A stretch of DNA of 64,000 nt from Levilactobacillus fujinensis (GTDB lineage Bacteria; Bacillota; Bacilli; Lactobacillales; Lactobacillaceae): the NCBI RefSeq assembly GCF_003946335.1, contig NZ_RHNX01000003.1, positions 81,061 to 145,060 on the forward strand. Reading direction: 5' to 3'. The translations under genes and the position numbers were made by a program. Below the pieces are notes generated by a model. That model searched no databases. It was not told where the DNA came from and worked only from the letters and a program-made list of their open reading frames with translations. Numbering within the stretch: position 1 is the first letter of the stretch; each line of letters opens with the position of its first letter. Positions 24,965-34,542 of this stretch are shown here, in pieces.

Positions 24965-26371
24965 TTACCCGATCGACCCTTCCATTTCAAAGCTGATCAG
25001 TCGGTTCAACTCAACCGCATATTCCATCGGTAATTGCTTGGTGAATGGTTCAACGAAGCCCATGATGATCATTTCAGTGGCTTTGGCTTCGGAGATGCCG
25101 CGGCTCATCAGGTAATAGAGCTGTTCTTCGGAAATCTTCGAGACCCGCGCTTCATGTTCCATGGAGACGTTGGAATTTGAGATTTCATTGTACGGAATCG
25201 TGTCGGATGAGGACTGGTCATCCATGATGATCGTGTCGCATTCCACGTGGGCCTTGGACCCGTCGGAGTGGCGGCCAAAACGCACGGTTCCACGATAATC
25301 GGTCGCACCACCCGTCTTGGCGATGGACTTGGACACAATAGAGCTTGAGGTGTTCTTAGCGTTGTGAATCATCCGGGCTCCGGAATCTTGATGAATCCCG
25401 TTGCTGGCCACGGCGATCGACAGCATGGTCCCCCGTGCACCCTCACCATTCAAGTAAACGCTGGGGTACTTCATGGTGACCTTGGAACCTAAGTTACCGT
25501 CGACCCATTCCATCGTGGCGTTTTCTTCAGCGGCAGCCCGCTTAGTTTCCAGGCTGTAGACGTTATTCGACCAGTTTTGAATGGTAGTGTAGCGGCAATA
25601 GGCGTCCTTGGCAACGTTGACCTCGACCACAGCGGCATGCAGACTGTCCGATGAGTAGTTTGGCGCCGTACAGCCTTCGACGTAATCGACCCGCGCACCC
25701 TCATCGACAATGATCAGGGTCCGTTCAAATTGCCCGGAGTTTTCGGCATTCAGCCGGAAGTAAGATTGAATTGGCGTCTTGGTTTGGACACCCTTCGGCA
25801 CGTAGATAAAGGACCCCCCAGACCAGACTGCCGCATTCAAGGCCGCGAATTTGTTGTCGGTCGGCTTGACCAATTTGCCAAACCACTTCTTGAAGAGTTC
25901 GGGATATTCACGCAGTGCCGTGTCGGTATCTGTGAAGATGATCCCGAGCTTGGCAAAGTCATCGCGCATATTGTGATAGACGACTTCGGACTCGTACTGT
26001 GCGGAGGATCCCGCTAAGTATTTCCGTTCGGCCTCGGGCACACCCAAGCGATCGAAGGTCTTCTTCAAATCGTCGGGCACATCTTTCCAGTCGCGGTACT
26101 TCTTGTCCGTCATTTTCTGGTAGTACAACATGTCTTTCAGGTCCAAATCGGACAGGTCCGGGCCAAAGTCCGGCATCGGCATGCGCTTATAGGCGGCGTA
26201 AGATTTCAACCGGTAGTCTAGCATCCATTGCGGCTCATTCTTCGCTGCCGAAATTTCGCGGACGGTTTCCTCCGTTAGGCCACGCCCAGTTGAGTAAGCG
26301 GGCTTGATATCATCGTGAAATCCGAATTCATAGTCGCGGTCATTGGCGACCACATCAGGTACTTCTGTCAT
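24965..26371 (-). CDS. sufB: SufB, Fe-S cluster scaffold subunit
   Basis: 468 residues, the normal SufB length. It forms the SufBC2D scaffold with SufC and SufD on which Fe-S clusters are built in the cytoplasm. Family blocks seen are [33 protein letters not shown], and the C-terminal [19 protein letters not shown]. The start overlaps the sufU stop as TAATG, so the two are coupled. Last gene of the sufCDSUB operon. Confidence 0.97.
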   Translation of the reverse strand: MTEVPDVVANDRDYEFGFHDDIKPAYSTGRGLTEETVREISAAKNEPQWMLDYRLKSYAAYKRMPMPDFGPDLSDLDLKDMLYYQKMTDKKYRDWKDVPDDLKKTFDRLGVPEAERKYLAGSSAQYESEVVYHNMRDDFAKLGIIFTDTDTALREYPELFKKWFGKLVKPTDNKFAALNAAVWSGGSFIYVPKGVQTKTPIQSYFRLNAENSGQFERTLIIVDEGARVDYVEGCTAPNYSSDSLHAAVVEVNVAKDAYCRYTTIQNWSNNVYSLETKRAAAEENATMEWVDGNLGSKVTMKYPSVYLNGEGARGTMLSIAVASNGIHQDSGARMIHNAKNTSSSIVSKSIAKTGGATDYRGTVRFGRHSDGSKAHVECDTIIMDDQSSSDTIPYNEISNSNVSMEHEARVSKISEEQLYYLMSRGISEAKATEMIIMGFVEPFTKQLPMEYAVELNRLISFEMEGSIG

Positions 26372-26838
26372 TACGACTCCTCCTCGCTAGTCTCATCAGT
26401 TTCTTCGAGTAAGGCCCGCTGCAGTGCCCACCAGGAAAGAGTGGCACACTTGATGCGCGCCGGAAACTGCATGATGTTTGATAAAATGGCCGCGTCCTGT
26501 AACTCATCCAAGTCAGCCTGTGCGTGTTCCTTACCGATCGCCATATCGGAGAAGGTCTTCGCCATCTTCAAGGCTTCTTCCTTAGACTTACCCATGACGG
26601 CGTCGGTCATCATGCTGGCGGACGACTGACTAATGGTGCAACCGTCGCCGGTGAACCCGATGTCGGCAATTTTATCGTCCGGCGTTAATTTAATTTCTAA
26701 GTTGATCACATCACCACAGGTCGGATTCTTCAGCGTAATCGTATTGGTACTCTCAGCCAAGGTGTGCTTATGATGTGGGTGATCCGCATGATCCAAGATA
26801 ACTTCGCGGTAAAGACTATTCAGCTTTGACAGTCCCAT
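26371..26838 (-). CDS. sufU: SufU, sulfur-transfer zinc protein
   Basis: 155 residues. The three cysteines typical of SufU are in N-P-T-C-G-D, G-D-G-C-T-I-S and I-K-C-A-T-L-S-W, with D-G in the zinc site. In Gram-positives SufU takes persulfide sulfur from SufS by zinc ligand exchange. The reading frame starts inside the end of sufS (about 23 bases of overlap), which couples translation. Confidence 0.97.
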   Translation of the reverse strand: MGLSKLNSLYREVILDHADHPHHKHTLAESTNTITLKNPTCGDVINLEIKLTPDDKIADIGFTGDGCTISQSSASMMTDAVMGKSKEEALKMAKTFSDMAIGKEHAQADLDELQDAAILSNIMQFPARIKCATLSWWALQRALLEETDETSEEES

Positions 26839-28063
26839 GATTAAAGAACTCCTTTGTTTCCTGCAGTGCCGTCAGTAATTTGTCAGCATCTGCTTGTGTA
26901 TTGTAAAGGTACAGACTGGCCCGCGCTGTCGCGACAAGGCCTAAGTAATCCATCAGCGGTTGCGCACAGTGGTGGCCCGCCCGTACGGCAACACCCTCCA
27001 TGTCCAGCGCCGTGGCGACGTCGTGGGGGTGGAGGTTGTCGAGGTTAAAGGCGATGACGCCCGTGTGCTTAGCCGGATCTTGCGGCCCATAGACCGTGAC
27101 GCCCGGCATGCTCTCCATCTTAGGTAAGAGGTAGTCGACCAGCTTCTGTTCGTGCGCTTGGACCTGGTCCATGCCGATGTTGGTCAGATAGTCGACCGCA
27201 GCCCCCAAACCAATGGCCCCGGCAATATTTTGCGTGCCGGCTTCAAACTTCCAAGGAAGTTCGGCCCAGGTGCTGTCATCGCGGTGAACGAAACCGATCA
27301 TTTCACCACCGTACTGATAGGGCGGCATGGCCTGTAGGAGATCTTCCTTACCGTACAACACGCCAATTCCCGTGGGCCCCATCATCTTGTGGCCGGAGAA
27401 GGCGTAGAAATCGACGTCCAAATCGGTCACGTCGACTGGCATGTGTGGCACGGATTGTGCCCCGTCACCAACGAAGATGGCACCGTGCTCATGCGCTAAT
27501 TTCGCCAGTTGTTTGACCGGCGTCACGGTCCCCATCACGTTGCTAGCGTGGGCGACTGCAACAATTTTAGTCTTGTCGGTAATCTTAGCCACAGCGTCGA
27601 CCATGTCCAGCTCACCATCGGCAGTCAGTTCGATGTACTTCAGTGTGGCGTGCTTCTTAATCGCCAATTGTTGCCAAGGAATCAGGTTGCTGTGATGTTC
27701 CATAATGGAAATGACGATTTCATCGCCGGCCTGAACGTTGGCCTCGCCATAGGTGCTGGCGACCAGGTTCAATCCGTCCGTCGCCCCTTTGGTAAAGACG
27801 ATTTCGGTTGGCTTCTGCGCGTGAATAAAGTGTTGCACCTTATGCCGGGCATTCTCATAGGCTTCGGTCGCCCGTTCCGCTAGCGTGTGGACGCCCCGGT
27901 GAACGTTGGCGTTGTCGTGCTGGTAAAAGTGGACTAAGGCATCAACCACTTGATTGGGTTTTTGAGCCGTCGCGGCGTTGTCCAAGTAGACTAACCGTTC
28001 GTCGTTAACTTCTTGATCTAAAATGGGAAAATCAGTGCGTGAGTCACTCAATTTCTGCGCCAT
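26816..28063 (-). CDS. sufS: SufS, cysteine desulfurase
   Basis: 415 residues from the ATG at 28063, which has AAAGGAA upstream; the frame is open to 28138 only because it overlaps sufD. A PLP enzyme (aminotransferase class V) that removes sulfur from L-cysteine. The PLP lysine is in F-S-G-H-K-M-M-G-P-T-G and the catalytic cysteine in R-A-G-H-H-C-A-Q-P. Other marks are T-K-G-A-T-D-G-L-N and the H-H-S-N motif. Overlaps sufD by 20 bases and sufU by 23. Confidence 0.97.
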   Translation of the reverse strand: MAQKLSDSRTDFPILDQEVNDERLVYLDNAATAQKPNQVVDALVHFYQHDNANVHRGVHTLAERATEAYENARHKVQHFIHAQKPTEIVFTKGATDGLNLVASTYGEANVQAGDEIVISIMEHHSNLIPWQQLAIKKHATLKYIELTADGELDMVDAVAKITDKTKIVAVAHASNVMGTVTPVKQLAKLAHEHGAIFVGDGAQSVPHMPVDVTDLDVDFYAFSGHKMMGPTGIGVLYGKEDLLQAMPPYQYGGEMIGFVHRDDSTWAELPWKFEAGTQNIAGAIGLGAAVDYLTNIGMDQVQAHEQKLVDYLLPKMESMPGVTVYGPQDPAKHTGVIAFNLDNLHPHDVATALDMEGVAVRAGHHCAQPLMDYLGLVATARASLYLYNTQADADKLLTALQETKEFFNHGTVKAE

Positions 28064-29351
28064 TTTCAAGCTTCCTTTCGATCGTATCCGTGAGATTCTG
28101 CCGCACATCCTTGGCCGGAATGGCCTGTAAGACGGCACTCAGAAAGCCCCGAATGACTAAGCGTTTGGCTTGCGCCTTGGTGATACCACGACTCATTAGG
28201 TAATACATCTGTTTGGCGTCGACCTGGCCCACACTTGCGGCGTGACCGGCCAACACATCGTTTTCATCGATCAAGAGGATTGGATTAGCATCCCCGTGAG
28301 CCTTACTGGACATCATCAGCACGCGATTCTCCTGTTCGGCATTGGCGCCGGCAGCCCCGTGAATGATGTGGCCGATCCCGTTAAAGATCAACGTGGACTT
28401 TTCCATGATGACCCCACGTTGCAGGATATTCCCGGTCGACTTCTTCCCACGGTTAGTGACGCGAGTGTTGACGCCGACGCGTTGCCGACCCCCGGTCAAG
28501 GTGATGACCTTGGCGTCGGACTTGGAATTTTCGCCGATCAGTTCAGAATCAAAGTCACCAAATGTGTCGCCATCGTTCATCAGGCCAATTGCCCAATCAA
28601 CGTTGGCATCGCGACTGATATTAGCCCGCCGGTTGAGGTAGGTCGTGGTGTTGGGTCCTAGCTCATCAAAGGACGAGAAGTGAACCTCACTATTTGGCCG
28701 GGCGAAAACTTCGACCACACAGCTGGCTAAGTTGGCCTGGTCGCCTTGGGTCGTCAAATGTTGCATCACGGAAAAATGGCTGTCCGCTTCGGCGACGATT
28801 AGGACGTGTGAGATCAGTGGGTGCTTTTCCTGCGTGCTGTCCTGAACCAGGTGAAGCTCGATGGGATCATCAATGACCACACCCTTGGGCACATAAAGGA
28901 AGACGCCGGCGTTGAGGAAGGCCGTGTGGAAACTAGTTAAGCGGTCTTCATTGGTCTTAATGATTTTATCCATAAAGTGTTCTTGCGTTAAACGCGGGTA
29001 CTCGCGGAAGGCCGAGAAGATGTCAGTCAAAATGACACCCTGGTCAGCGAGTTCAGCGGGCAAATTGACCGTCACCGTTGTCTGCCCAACCTGGACGATT
29101 TGAATATGGTCAGCTGCGACCGGTACATTTGCGGCCAGGTCAGCACTGGACCGGCTGAACGTCAATGGCTCATCGGTCGGCGTTAGTGGCCAACGGTGAA
29201 TGTCGAAGCGGTTGACCTCGGGTAAGGCTGCGGTAGCCAGGTCGTCGATGGCGGCTAAGCGCCGATCGACAACCCAGTGCGGTTCGCCGTGGTCGTTCGC
29301 AGCGGCCGCGAGTTCTGGTTTAAGTGCTTCGTAATCTTGAACTGCTTCCAT
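28044..29351 (-). CDS. sufD: SufD, Fe-S assembly scaffold subunit
   Basis: 435 residues. Partner of SufB in the SufBC2D complex, with the same beta-helix core but fewer cysteines. It has Y-V-P-K-G-V-V-I-D-D-P-I-E-L-H-L-V-Q and the shared C-terminal block G-H-A-A-S-V-G-Q-V-D-A-K-Q-M-Y-Y-L-M-S-R-G. It starts 14 bases after sufC with GGAGGG upstream of its ATG. Confidence 0.96.
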   Translation of the reverse strand: MEAVQDYEALKPELAAAANDHGEPHWVVDRRLAAIDDLATAALPEVNRFDIHRWPLTPTDEPLTFSRSSADLAANVPVAADHIQIVQVGQTTVTVNLPAELADQGVILTDIFSAFREYPRLTQEHFMDKIIKTNEDRLTSFHTAFLNAGVFLYVPKGVVIDDPIELHLVQDSTQEKHPLISHVLIVAEADSHFSVMQHLTTQGDQANLASCVVEVFARPNSEVHFSSFDELGPNTTTYLNRRANISRDANVDWAIGLMNDGDTFGDFDSELIGENSKSDAKVITLTGGRQRVGVNTRVTNRGKKSTGNILQRGVIMEKSTLIFNGIGHIIHGAAGANAEQENRVLMMSSKAHGDANPILLIDENDVLAGHAASVGQVDAKQMYYLMSRGITKAQAKRLVIRGFLSAVLQAIPAKDVRQNLTDTIERKLENGAEIE

Positions 29352-29365
29352 GTGTTCGACCCTCC

Positions 29366-30160
29366 TTAGTTCTCGTCGACTAATTCAACATCTAGTCCCA
29401 AGTCATCCCGCAGACCAGCGTAACCCTCTTTTTCAAGCGTCTTGGCGAGGTCGGCATTGCCAGTCTTGACGATGCGGCCGCCCATCATAACGTGCACCAC
29501 GTCGGGAACGATGTAGTTCAACAGGCGTTGGTAGTGGGTGATGATCAGGGAACCGAAGTTGTCGCCACGCATGGAGTTGACCCCTTTGGAAACGACCTTC
29601 AAGGCGTCAATGTCCAAGCCAGAATCGATTTCGTCGAGTAAGGCAAAGGTTGGTTTGATCATCAAAAGTTGGAGGATTTCGTTACGTTTCTTTTCCCCGC
29701 CAGAGAATCCTTCGTTTAAGTAACGTTCCGTCATAGATTCACTCATGTCGAGGAGCGCTAGGTTCTTGTCGAGTTCCTTTAGAAAGGCTATCACGGAGAT
29801 TTGGTCGTCATCGGCCCGGCGCGCATTCATGGCCGCCCGGAGAAATTCAGCATTGGTGACCCCTTGAATCTCAGCAGGGTATTGCATGCCGAGGAAAAGG
29901 CCTTTGCGCGCCCGTTCGTCAACTGGCATCTTGAGGATACTTTCACCGTTCAGCAAAATGTCACCCTGCGTCACGTGGTAGGCGGGTTGGCCCATGATGG
30001 TCTGCGATAACGTCGACTTCCCAGTTCCGTTAGGCCCCATGATGGCGTGGATTTCGCCGGTCTTCATGGTCAGGTTGACCCCTTTTAGGATTTCCTGCGT
30101 CTTGTTTTGCTCGTCGTCCTTAACCTCAACGTGTAAGTCTTTCACTTCAAGTGTTGCCAT
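29366..30160 (-). CDS. sufC: SufC, ABC-type ATPase of the SUF complex
   Basis: 264 residues from the ATG at 30160, with GGAGG nine bases upstream (an earlier ATG at 30169 overlaps the spacer). Walker A is G-P-N-G-T-G-K-S-T, the signature is F-S-G-G-E-K-K-R, and Walker B is F-A-L-L-D-E-I-D-S-G-L-D. It powers remodelling of the SufBD scaffold. First gene of sufCDSUB, the usual order in lactobacilli. Confidence 0.97.
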   Translation of the reverse strand: MATLEVKDLHVEVKDDEQNKTQEILKGVNLTMKTGEIHAIMGPNGTGKSTLSQTIMGQPAYHVTQGDILLNGESILKMPVDERARKGLFLGMQYPAEIQGVTNAEFLRAAMNARRADDDQISVIAFLKELDKNLALLDMSESMTERYLNEGFSGGEKKRNEILQLLMIKPTFALLDEIDSGLDIDALKVVSKGVNSMRGDNFGSLIITHYQRLLNYIVPDVVHVMMGGRIVKTGNADLAKTLEKEGYAGLRDDLGLDVELVDEN

Positions 30161-30849
30161 TGAAATCATCCTCCAAGATTTGAATTATGTCAGTTCGATG
30201 TTGCTGTTCGGCTGCGGGTTGTCCTGAGTAGCGCGTGATTGTTTTTGATCCTGATCATTGCCGGGAATATTCCAATCATATGTAGCGCTTACACCCTTGT
30301 AATAACGGGATTCCTTTTAGTTTCCATTATACCCGTCATTATCCGTTTATAATTTCATTATAAGCACTGAATATTCCAATTTAAATTAGGCAAATCCCCC
30401 ATATCTCTTCTGGTAGCTATACTTATTGGAAATAACTGAAGGGTCTAAACCACCTAGTATGACTGCTGTAACGGCAATATTGTGGCTAAAATTAGGCAAC
30501 GTTGTCCAACCATCGCCTTACCGACCGGCAGATATGGGCTGGATCGGTGCGAACACGCCTGAGCCCATATCTGCCGACCTCTCGGCTGACTTGGTTGTTC
30601 TGAGGCAACATAGATGATGTCCATAGAAAAGTTATTGATTTACGTTAATTACTAGCGTTTAAGCATAGGTCAATAGCGCTGCTAAAACAGGCATAACTGA
30701 TGTTTACCTCACCATTTCACTTGTGCCTAAATTCACCCAATATAGCCGAAATGGGGGGCAAATGCGCCTAATATTTGTTAATCAACGAAATCGTTATCCC
30801 CATTTAATGGTATGCTTAGAACTGTAATTTACGATAAGTAGGTGATCAA
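30161..30849. other. Divergent intergenic region between sufC and the GGDEF gene
   Basis: No gene is supported. It contains the upstream region of sufC (30161-30350), a copy of repeat D with an extended tail (30428-30600), and the AT-rich promoter region of the GGDEF gene (30700-30849). I found no Fur-, IscR- or riboswitch-like element that could be named with confidence. Confidence 0.5.
30428..30610. repeat. Dispersed repeat D, copy 2
   Basis: CTAGTATGACTGCTGTAACG, GCAATATTGTGGCTAAAATT and AACGTTGTCCAACCATCGCC follow copy 1 at 11.7 kb closely. The tail GGCAGATATGGGCT ... AGCCCATATCTGCC forms a 14-bp hairpin (30526-30573). Confidence 0.65.
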
Positions 30850-32028
30850 ATGTACTTATTTGAAAGCTTCTTTAATGATGTCTTTAATATAAAATCTGTA
30901 ATTATGGCTCTGATTACTATTGGGCTAATCGCCATCATGATGGTCATGACCTATCTGGTGGCGCAACGAACGGCACGATTGTCCCGTACGCGAACTTTTA
31001 TTCTAGAAATGATTGAAGCTCTGGTTGTCGTCGGCGGGGTCTTCCTCCTGCGACAAACCTTCTTAGTTCTGAACGGCGGTAGCGTGATGAGCTGGGCTTA
31101 CGCCATTGCCCAACTGATGATTCTGCTGTATAGCATGTACGCCATGCAAACGTTAGCAGTAACCCTGGTTAACTTGGCGATGCCGCTGGTCTTCTACGGT
31201 CAGGCACTACGCTTGGGCGCTAACACACGGTATTGGTGGGTGTTCATGCTGACCATGGCCGTCCTGTTCGGCGTCATTGCCTACATTAGCCGTCATCAAG
31301 ACTTGGTTCTGACCTCTGAATGGCGCTTCTTAGTTCTCCAATTTTTATATGGTGGCGCGTGGTGCCTGATTATCTGGTCGGCACGGCCCTATCACCTATT
31401 CTATGCCACCAACGTCCTCGTCGTCTTCATCGCTTACATGTGGATCATTCGCTTCTTCGTTACCCGCGTGAATCACGTCATTAACCACTTCGCGCGCTTG
31501 GATCAAGCGGCAAATTACGACGAGTTGACCGGTGTTCGCAATCGCGCCAACTTTGATACGACAACGGTTGGTGTGTTCGGCGTTTACCGGCAGCACCCGA
31601 CCATGCCGATTACCATGGCGATGTTTGATATCGATCATTTTAAGCACTTCAATGACGATTACGGTCATTTAGCAGGCGACGCCGTGTTGAAACACGTCGC
31701 TCAGCTCTTTAATCAAGAACTAACGAAACAGACCAATCATGGTGAGCTGTTCCGATACGGCGGCGAAGAATTTGTAATCATTTTCGAAAATATTTCCCCG
31801 GTAGACGCTCAAAATAAGGTCACAACGATTCGTAATGTCCTACAGAAGAGTCCCATCACCATAAATGGGGACACAATGACGGTCACCGTCTCCATTGGCA
31901 TTTCAGCGCTCCAACAGTCCGACGCCGACTTTGACAGTTGGTTCAAGCGTGTCGATCACTACCTGTATTTATCCAAGGAAGCTGGTCGTAATCGCATTAC
32001 CGTCGAGGGTCAAACCCAAAAACTATAA
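30850..32028 (+). CDS. Membrane-bound diguanylate cyclase (GGDEF domain)
   Basis: 392 residues. Residues about 1-205 hold six to seven membrane segments; the rest is a GGDEF domain. The active site reads R-Y-G-G-E-E-F with N-Y-D-E-L-T-G-V-R-N-R, F-D-I-D-H-F-K-H-F-N-D and Y-G-H-L-A-G-D-A-V-L-K before it, so catalysis of cyclic-di-GMP synthesis is expected. The product-inhibition R-x-x-D site before the active loop is absent. AGTAGGTG precedes the ATG. It stands alone; no EAL or HD-GYP phosphodiesterase or PilZ receptor is in the window. Confidence 0.9.
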   Translation: MYLFESFFNDVFNIKSVIMALITIGLIAIMMVMTYLVAQRTARLSRTRTFILEMIEALVVVGGVFLLRQTFLVLNGGSVMSWAYAIAQLMILLYSMYAMQTLAVTLVNLAMPLVFYGQALRLGANTRYWWVFMLTMAVLFGVIAYISRHQDLVLTSEWRFLVLQFLYGGAWCLIIWSARPYHLFYATNVLVVFIAYMWIIRFFVTRVNHVINHFARLDQAANYDELTGVRNRANFDTTTVGVFGVYRQHPTMPITMAMFDIDHFKHFNDDYGHLAGDAVLKHVAQLFNQELTKQTNHGELFRYGGEEFVIIFENISPVDAQNKVTTIRNVLQKSPITINGDTMTVTVSIGISALQQSDADFDSWFKRVDHYLYLSKEAGRNRITVEGQTQKL

Positions 32029-32073
32029 GCAAAAGCGTTCAGAGAGGGTGTTAGCCGCTCTGAACGCTTTTTG
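32029..32073 (+). terminator. Terminator of the GGDEF gene
   Basis: AAAAGCGTTCAGAG pairs with CTCTGAACGCTTTTT around a loop with GTG..CG contacts. Confidence 0.9.
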
Positions 32074-32125
32074 TTGCAGCTAATGTCTACCTTCAAAAGA
32101 AACATTGCCATTTAGAAAATATATG

Positions 32126-32707
32126 TTATCCAAGCATCACATGCAGTAACGCCCCAATACCATACGTGACAAAAATGGTTAGGATCCCAATGACAACGTT
32201 GCGGACGATGGTCCGTTTGGTCGAGTTAGTCGTCTCGTAGGTACTGATGATGGCGTTCAGACTTAGCGCGATCACCATAGCAATGGCCGTGTTGATGAAG
32301 CGCCAGCTTGGGGCGGACAACATGATTGCCAGCAAAGGAATCAGGGAGCCAATGATGAAGGCCGTGAAGGACATGGCAGCCGCATGAAACGGAATCAGCA
32401 GGTCCTTCTGGGAAAGGTCAACGTCGACTTGGGGATTTTCATGCGCCATGGTGTACTCCTGAACGTCGTGTTGAGCGCTAACGGAGATCCACTCACCACC
32501 GGCCATGGAACAGGCACCAGCCAACATGCCGGAGATGCCACTAACCAGTAAGGTCGTACTGCTGAGCTCGGCTCCGGTTGCCCCCAAAACGATTCCGGAA
32601 ACAGAAATAATGCCGTCATTGGCGCCGAGAATCCCAGCGCGCAAGACATTTAGTTTATCCCAAAAATAGATGCTCTTTGTTTTAGATGATTCCATTGGTG
32701 TATTCAC
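32126..32707 (-). CDS. VIT1/CCC1-family metal transporter
   Basis: 193 residues from a GTG at 32707, which has GAGGAGG seven bases upstream; the frame is open to 32746 but lacks a site. Five membrane helices with the VIT signature: L-R-A-G-I-L-G-A-N-D-G-I-I-S-V-S-G near TM1, and S-M-A-G-G-E-W-I-S-V-S-A-Q-H-D after TM2. Family members move Fe2+ or Mn2+ out of the cytosol. A role in metal tolerance is likely. Confidence 0.88.
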   Translation of the reverse strand: MNTPMESSKTKSIYFWDKLNVLRAGILGANDGIISVSGIVLGATGAELSSTTLLVSGISGMLAGACSMAGGEWISVSAQHDVQEYTMAHENPQVDVDLSQKDLLIPFHAAAMSFTAFIIGSLIPLLAIMLSAPSWRFINTAIAMVIALSLNAIISTYETTNSTKRTIVRNVVIGILTIFVTYGIGALLHVMLG

Positions 32708-33096
32708 TGTACTTCCTCCTCGAGGAAAATATGTAATCGATTTCACTCTGAATCATCTGTATTATAGGCCGCTTTTATATACTTATGCAATATTATTTGT
32801 GAATATTAGCGCAATATAGGAATATTTGGGCAGGCTGACAAGGAATATCTCCGTCAGTTGGTCATCGGCACTAGACGCTATTCCAATATGACTAAAATTC
32901 TGCTGCCTAGGATTTGGGCATTCGTTATGCGTAATGGCCAGACTACCGAAACGTGGACCAAAGACAGCTGGCTCTGCTTAACGTCTTTGGGCCCACTCTG
33001 AAAATAAAAACGGTTACTTTCAAAACAATCCTTACGCCGTGAAAAAATATGTGGTACGCTAACATCTCGTGGGAAATTTAAACGAGGAGCAACACA
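32708..33096. other. Intergenic stretch with a decayed repeat
   Basis: Bases about 32938-33002 read CCGAAACGTGGACCAAAGAC, AGCTGGCTCTGCTTAACGTC and CCCACTCTG, a worn inverse copy of the middle and end of repeat B (compare 51536-51570). The rest holds the promoter regions of the two divergent genes and no supportable gene. Confidence 0.45.
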
Positions 33097-33600
33097 ATGC
33101 CTAAAAATTTTAAAGAAGAACTACTTTTCACTGCCGTTATGGCCGGCCTCATGGTCTTGGTCATGGCTGGCTACAACATCGCTCTAGCCGACGGATTCAG
33201 TCACCATTTCATTCGTGAGGTTCTGACCGGATACCCACTGGCCTTGCTGGTCGCCGCAATCTGCGACCTGGGGATTATTGGTCCCGGCGTCAAATACATC
33301 TTTTTCCACTTCATTATTAACGATTACATGAAAAAGAAGCAGATTCGCATTGCCCTAACCATCTCAGTCATGATGGTTGCCGGCATGGTCACTCTAATGT
33401 CTCTATTTGGCATGGTGGTCACGCAAAACTTCGGCGGTAACGCCCTGCTGACTTATTTACACACTTGGATCTTCAACCTCTTCATGGCCTTGCCGCTGCA
33501 ATTAGTGATTGTCGGCCCCATCGCAAGAAAGATTCTGGGAACGGTGCAAAAGCACAGTGCTCCCGCTGAAAATGTTGAAGCCGAATCAATCAAAGATTAA
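33097..33600 (+). CDS. DUF2798-family membrane protein
   Basis: 167 residues, GAGGAG upstream. Four membrane segments in two similar halves (F-T-A-V-M-A-G-L-M-V-L-V-M and I-S-V-M-M-V-A-G-M-V-T-L-M), the two-repeat build of DUF2798 proteins. The central part ends P-L-Q-L-V-I-V-G-P-I-A-R, also typical. Function unknown; single gene with its own terminator. Confidence 0.75.
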   Translation: MPKNFKEELLFTAVMAGLMVLVMAGYNIALADGFSHHFIREVLTGYPLALLVAAICDLGIIGPGVKYIFFHFIINDYMKKKQIRIALTISVMMVAGMVTLMSLFGMVVTQNFGGNALLTYLHTWIFNLFMALPLQLVIVGPIARKILGTVQKHSAPAENVEAESIKD

Positions 33601-33605
33601 CCAAC

Positions 33606-33646
33606 TAAACGTCGCCGCTACCAACAAGTAGTGGGGACGTTTTTCT
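33606..33646 (+). terminator. Terminator of the DUF2798 gene
   Basis: AAACGTC, CC, CTAC pairs with GTAG, GG, GACGTTT, then a T-rich run. Confidence 0.8.
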
Positions 33647-33674
33647 TTTTTTCCGCTGGTCCCACGCCAACGCT

Positions 33675-33719
33675 AAGACGGCCACTCCCTTTTTGATGGG
33701 GAGTGGCCGTCTTTTTAGT
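33675..33719. terminator. Second, bidirectional terminator
   Basis: AAGACGGCCACTCCC pairs with GGGAGTGGCCGTCTT around a short T-rich loop, followed by a T run. It also serves the convergent nucleotidyltransferase gene. Confidence 0.85.
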
Positions 33720-33767
33720 ATGCTTTCGGGTTTTACGATAAACCCACTCAGGCTAAACAAAGGCTGA

Positions 33768-34328
33768 TTATACCTCAGCTACCTGTAGTTGTGACCACTT
33801 TTTCTGCCACTGCTTAGTCGCCATCCGTTGCCGATAAATGGCGCGGTGGCGCTCGTCTTGTTGGTAAAACGGAATCGGTCGACAGTGAAAATTGACCAGA
33901 TCATCCACACCATGGGGCGCAATTAATTTCAGCTCATCCCCATCAAGATAGGCACCCACGCAGGTCGGAACCTCGACAAAGTGACCAATGGCATCGGCTA
34001 CCGAGGTAAAGTCCGGCGTATCAGAAAAATTATAGTGGGCCATGTAGACTTCATTTTTGACCTGCCACTGATATTCTGGTGCGAGTTGCGTCAACTGGGC
34101 ATAAATCTCAAGATCGTCGCTGGCGGGGCGATCAGGGTCAAAAAAGACAACGTCAATGTCGCTGCCCAACTGAACGGGCTGATTGCTCAGCACCTGCCAG
34201 ACAGTGTTCCGAATGCTCCCAGCGGCCAATGCCCCCTGCTTGAGATGGCGGTCACGAATCAGCGTTAGGATGCGCATGAGTTCTGGGGTGGTCCGGATAA
34301 TGTTTAAGACTTGAGATTCTGGTGTCAT
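33768..34328 (-). CDS. Nucleotidyltransferase-fold protein (DUF925/COG3575)
   Basis: 186 residues. The nucleotidyltransferase motif is G-S-I-R-N-T-V-W followed by L-G-S-D-I-D-V-V-F-F-D (about residues 37-67), giving the G-S and D-x-D residues. This family lies near kanamycin nucleotidyltransferase-like folds but its substrate is not known. Single gene with GGAGG upstream. Nothing in the neighbourhood points to a partner. Confidence 0.82.
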   Translation of the reverse strand: MTPESQVLNIIRTTPELMRILTLIRDRHLKQGALAAGSIRNTVWQVLSNQPVQLGSDIDVVFFDPDRPASDDLEIYAQLTQLAPEYQWQVKNEVYMAHYNFSDTPDFTSVADAIGHFVEVPTCVGAYLDGDELKLIAPHGVDDLVNFHCRPIPFYQQDERHRAIYRQRMATKQWQKKWSQLQVAEV

Positions 34329-34542
34329 TTGGGAAGGGCCTCCTGAATCTAGGATTTAGTATCATATAATTCCTATTATATCCGGAAAGCTTCCACTTTC
34401 ATGAAAAAATTTTTTACCCCGTATTATGTTCAGTCGACTTTGCCAAAATCGACTACCCGTTCACCCGCTTTAGGCGTATGATGAAGTGAGTCAATCGGGA
34501 TAGTTAAAAACTATCAACACTATGACTAAGGAGTACATACAT

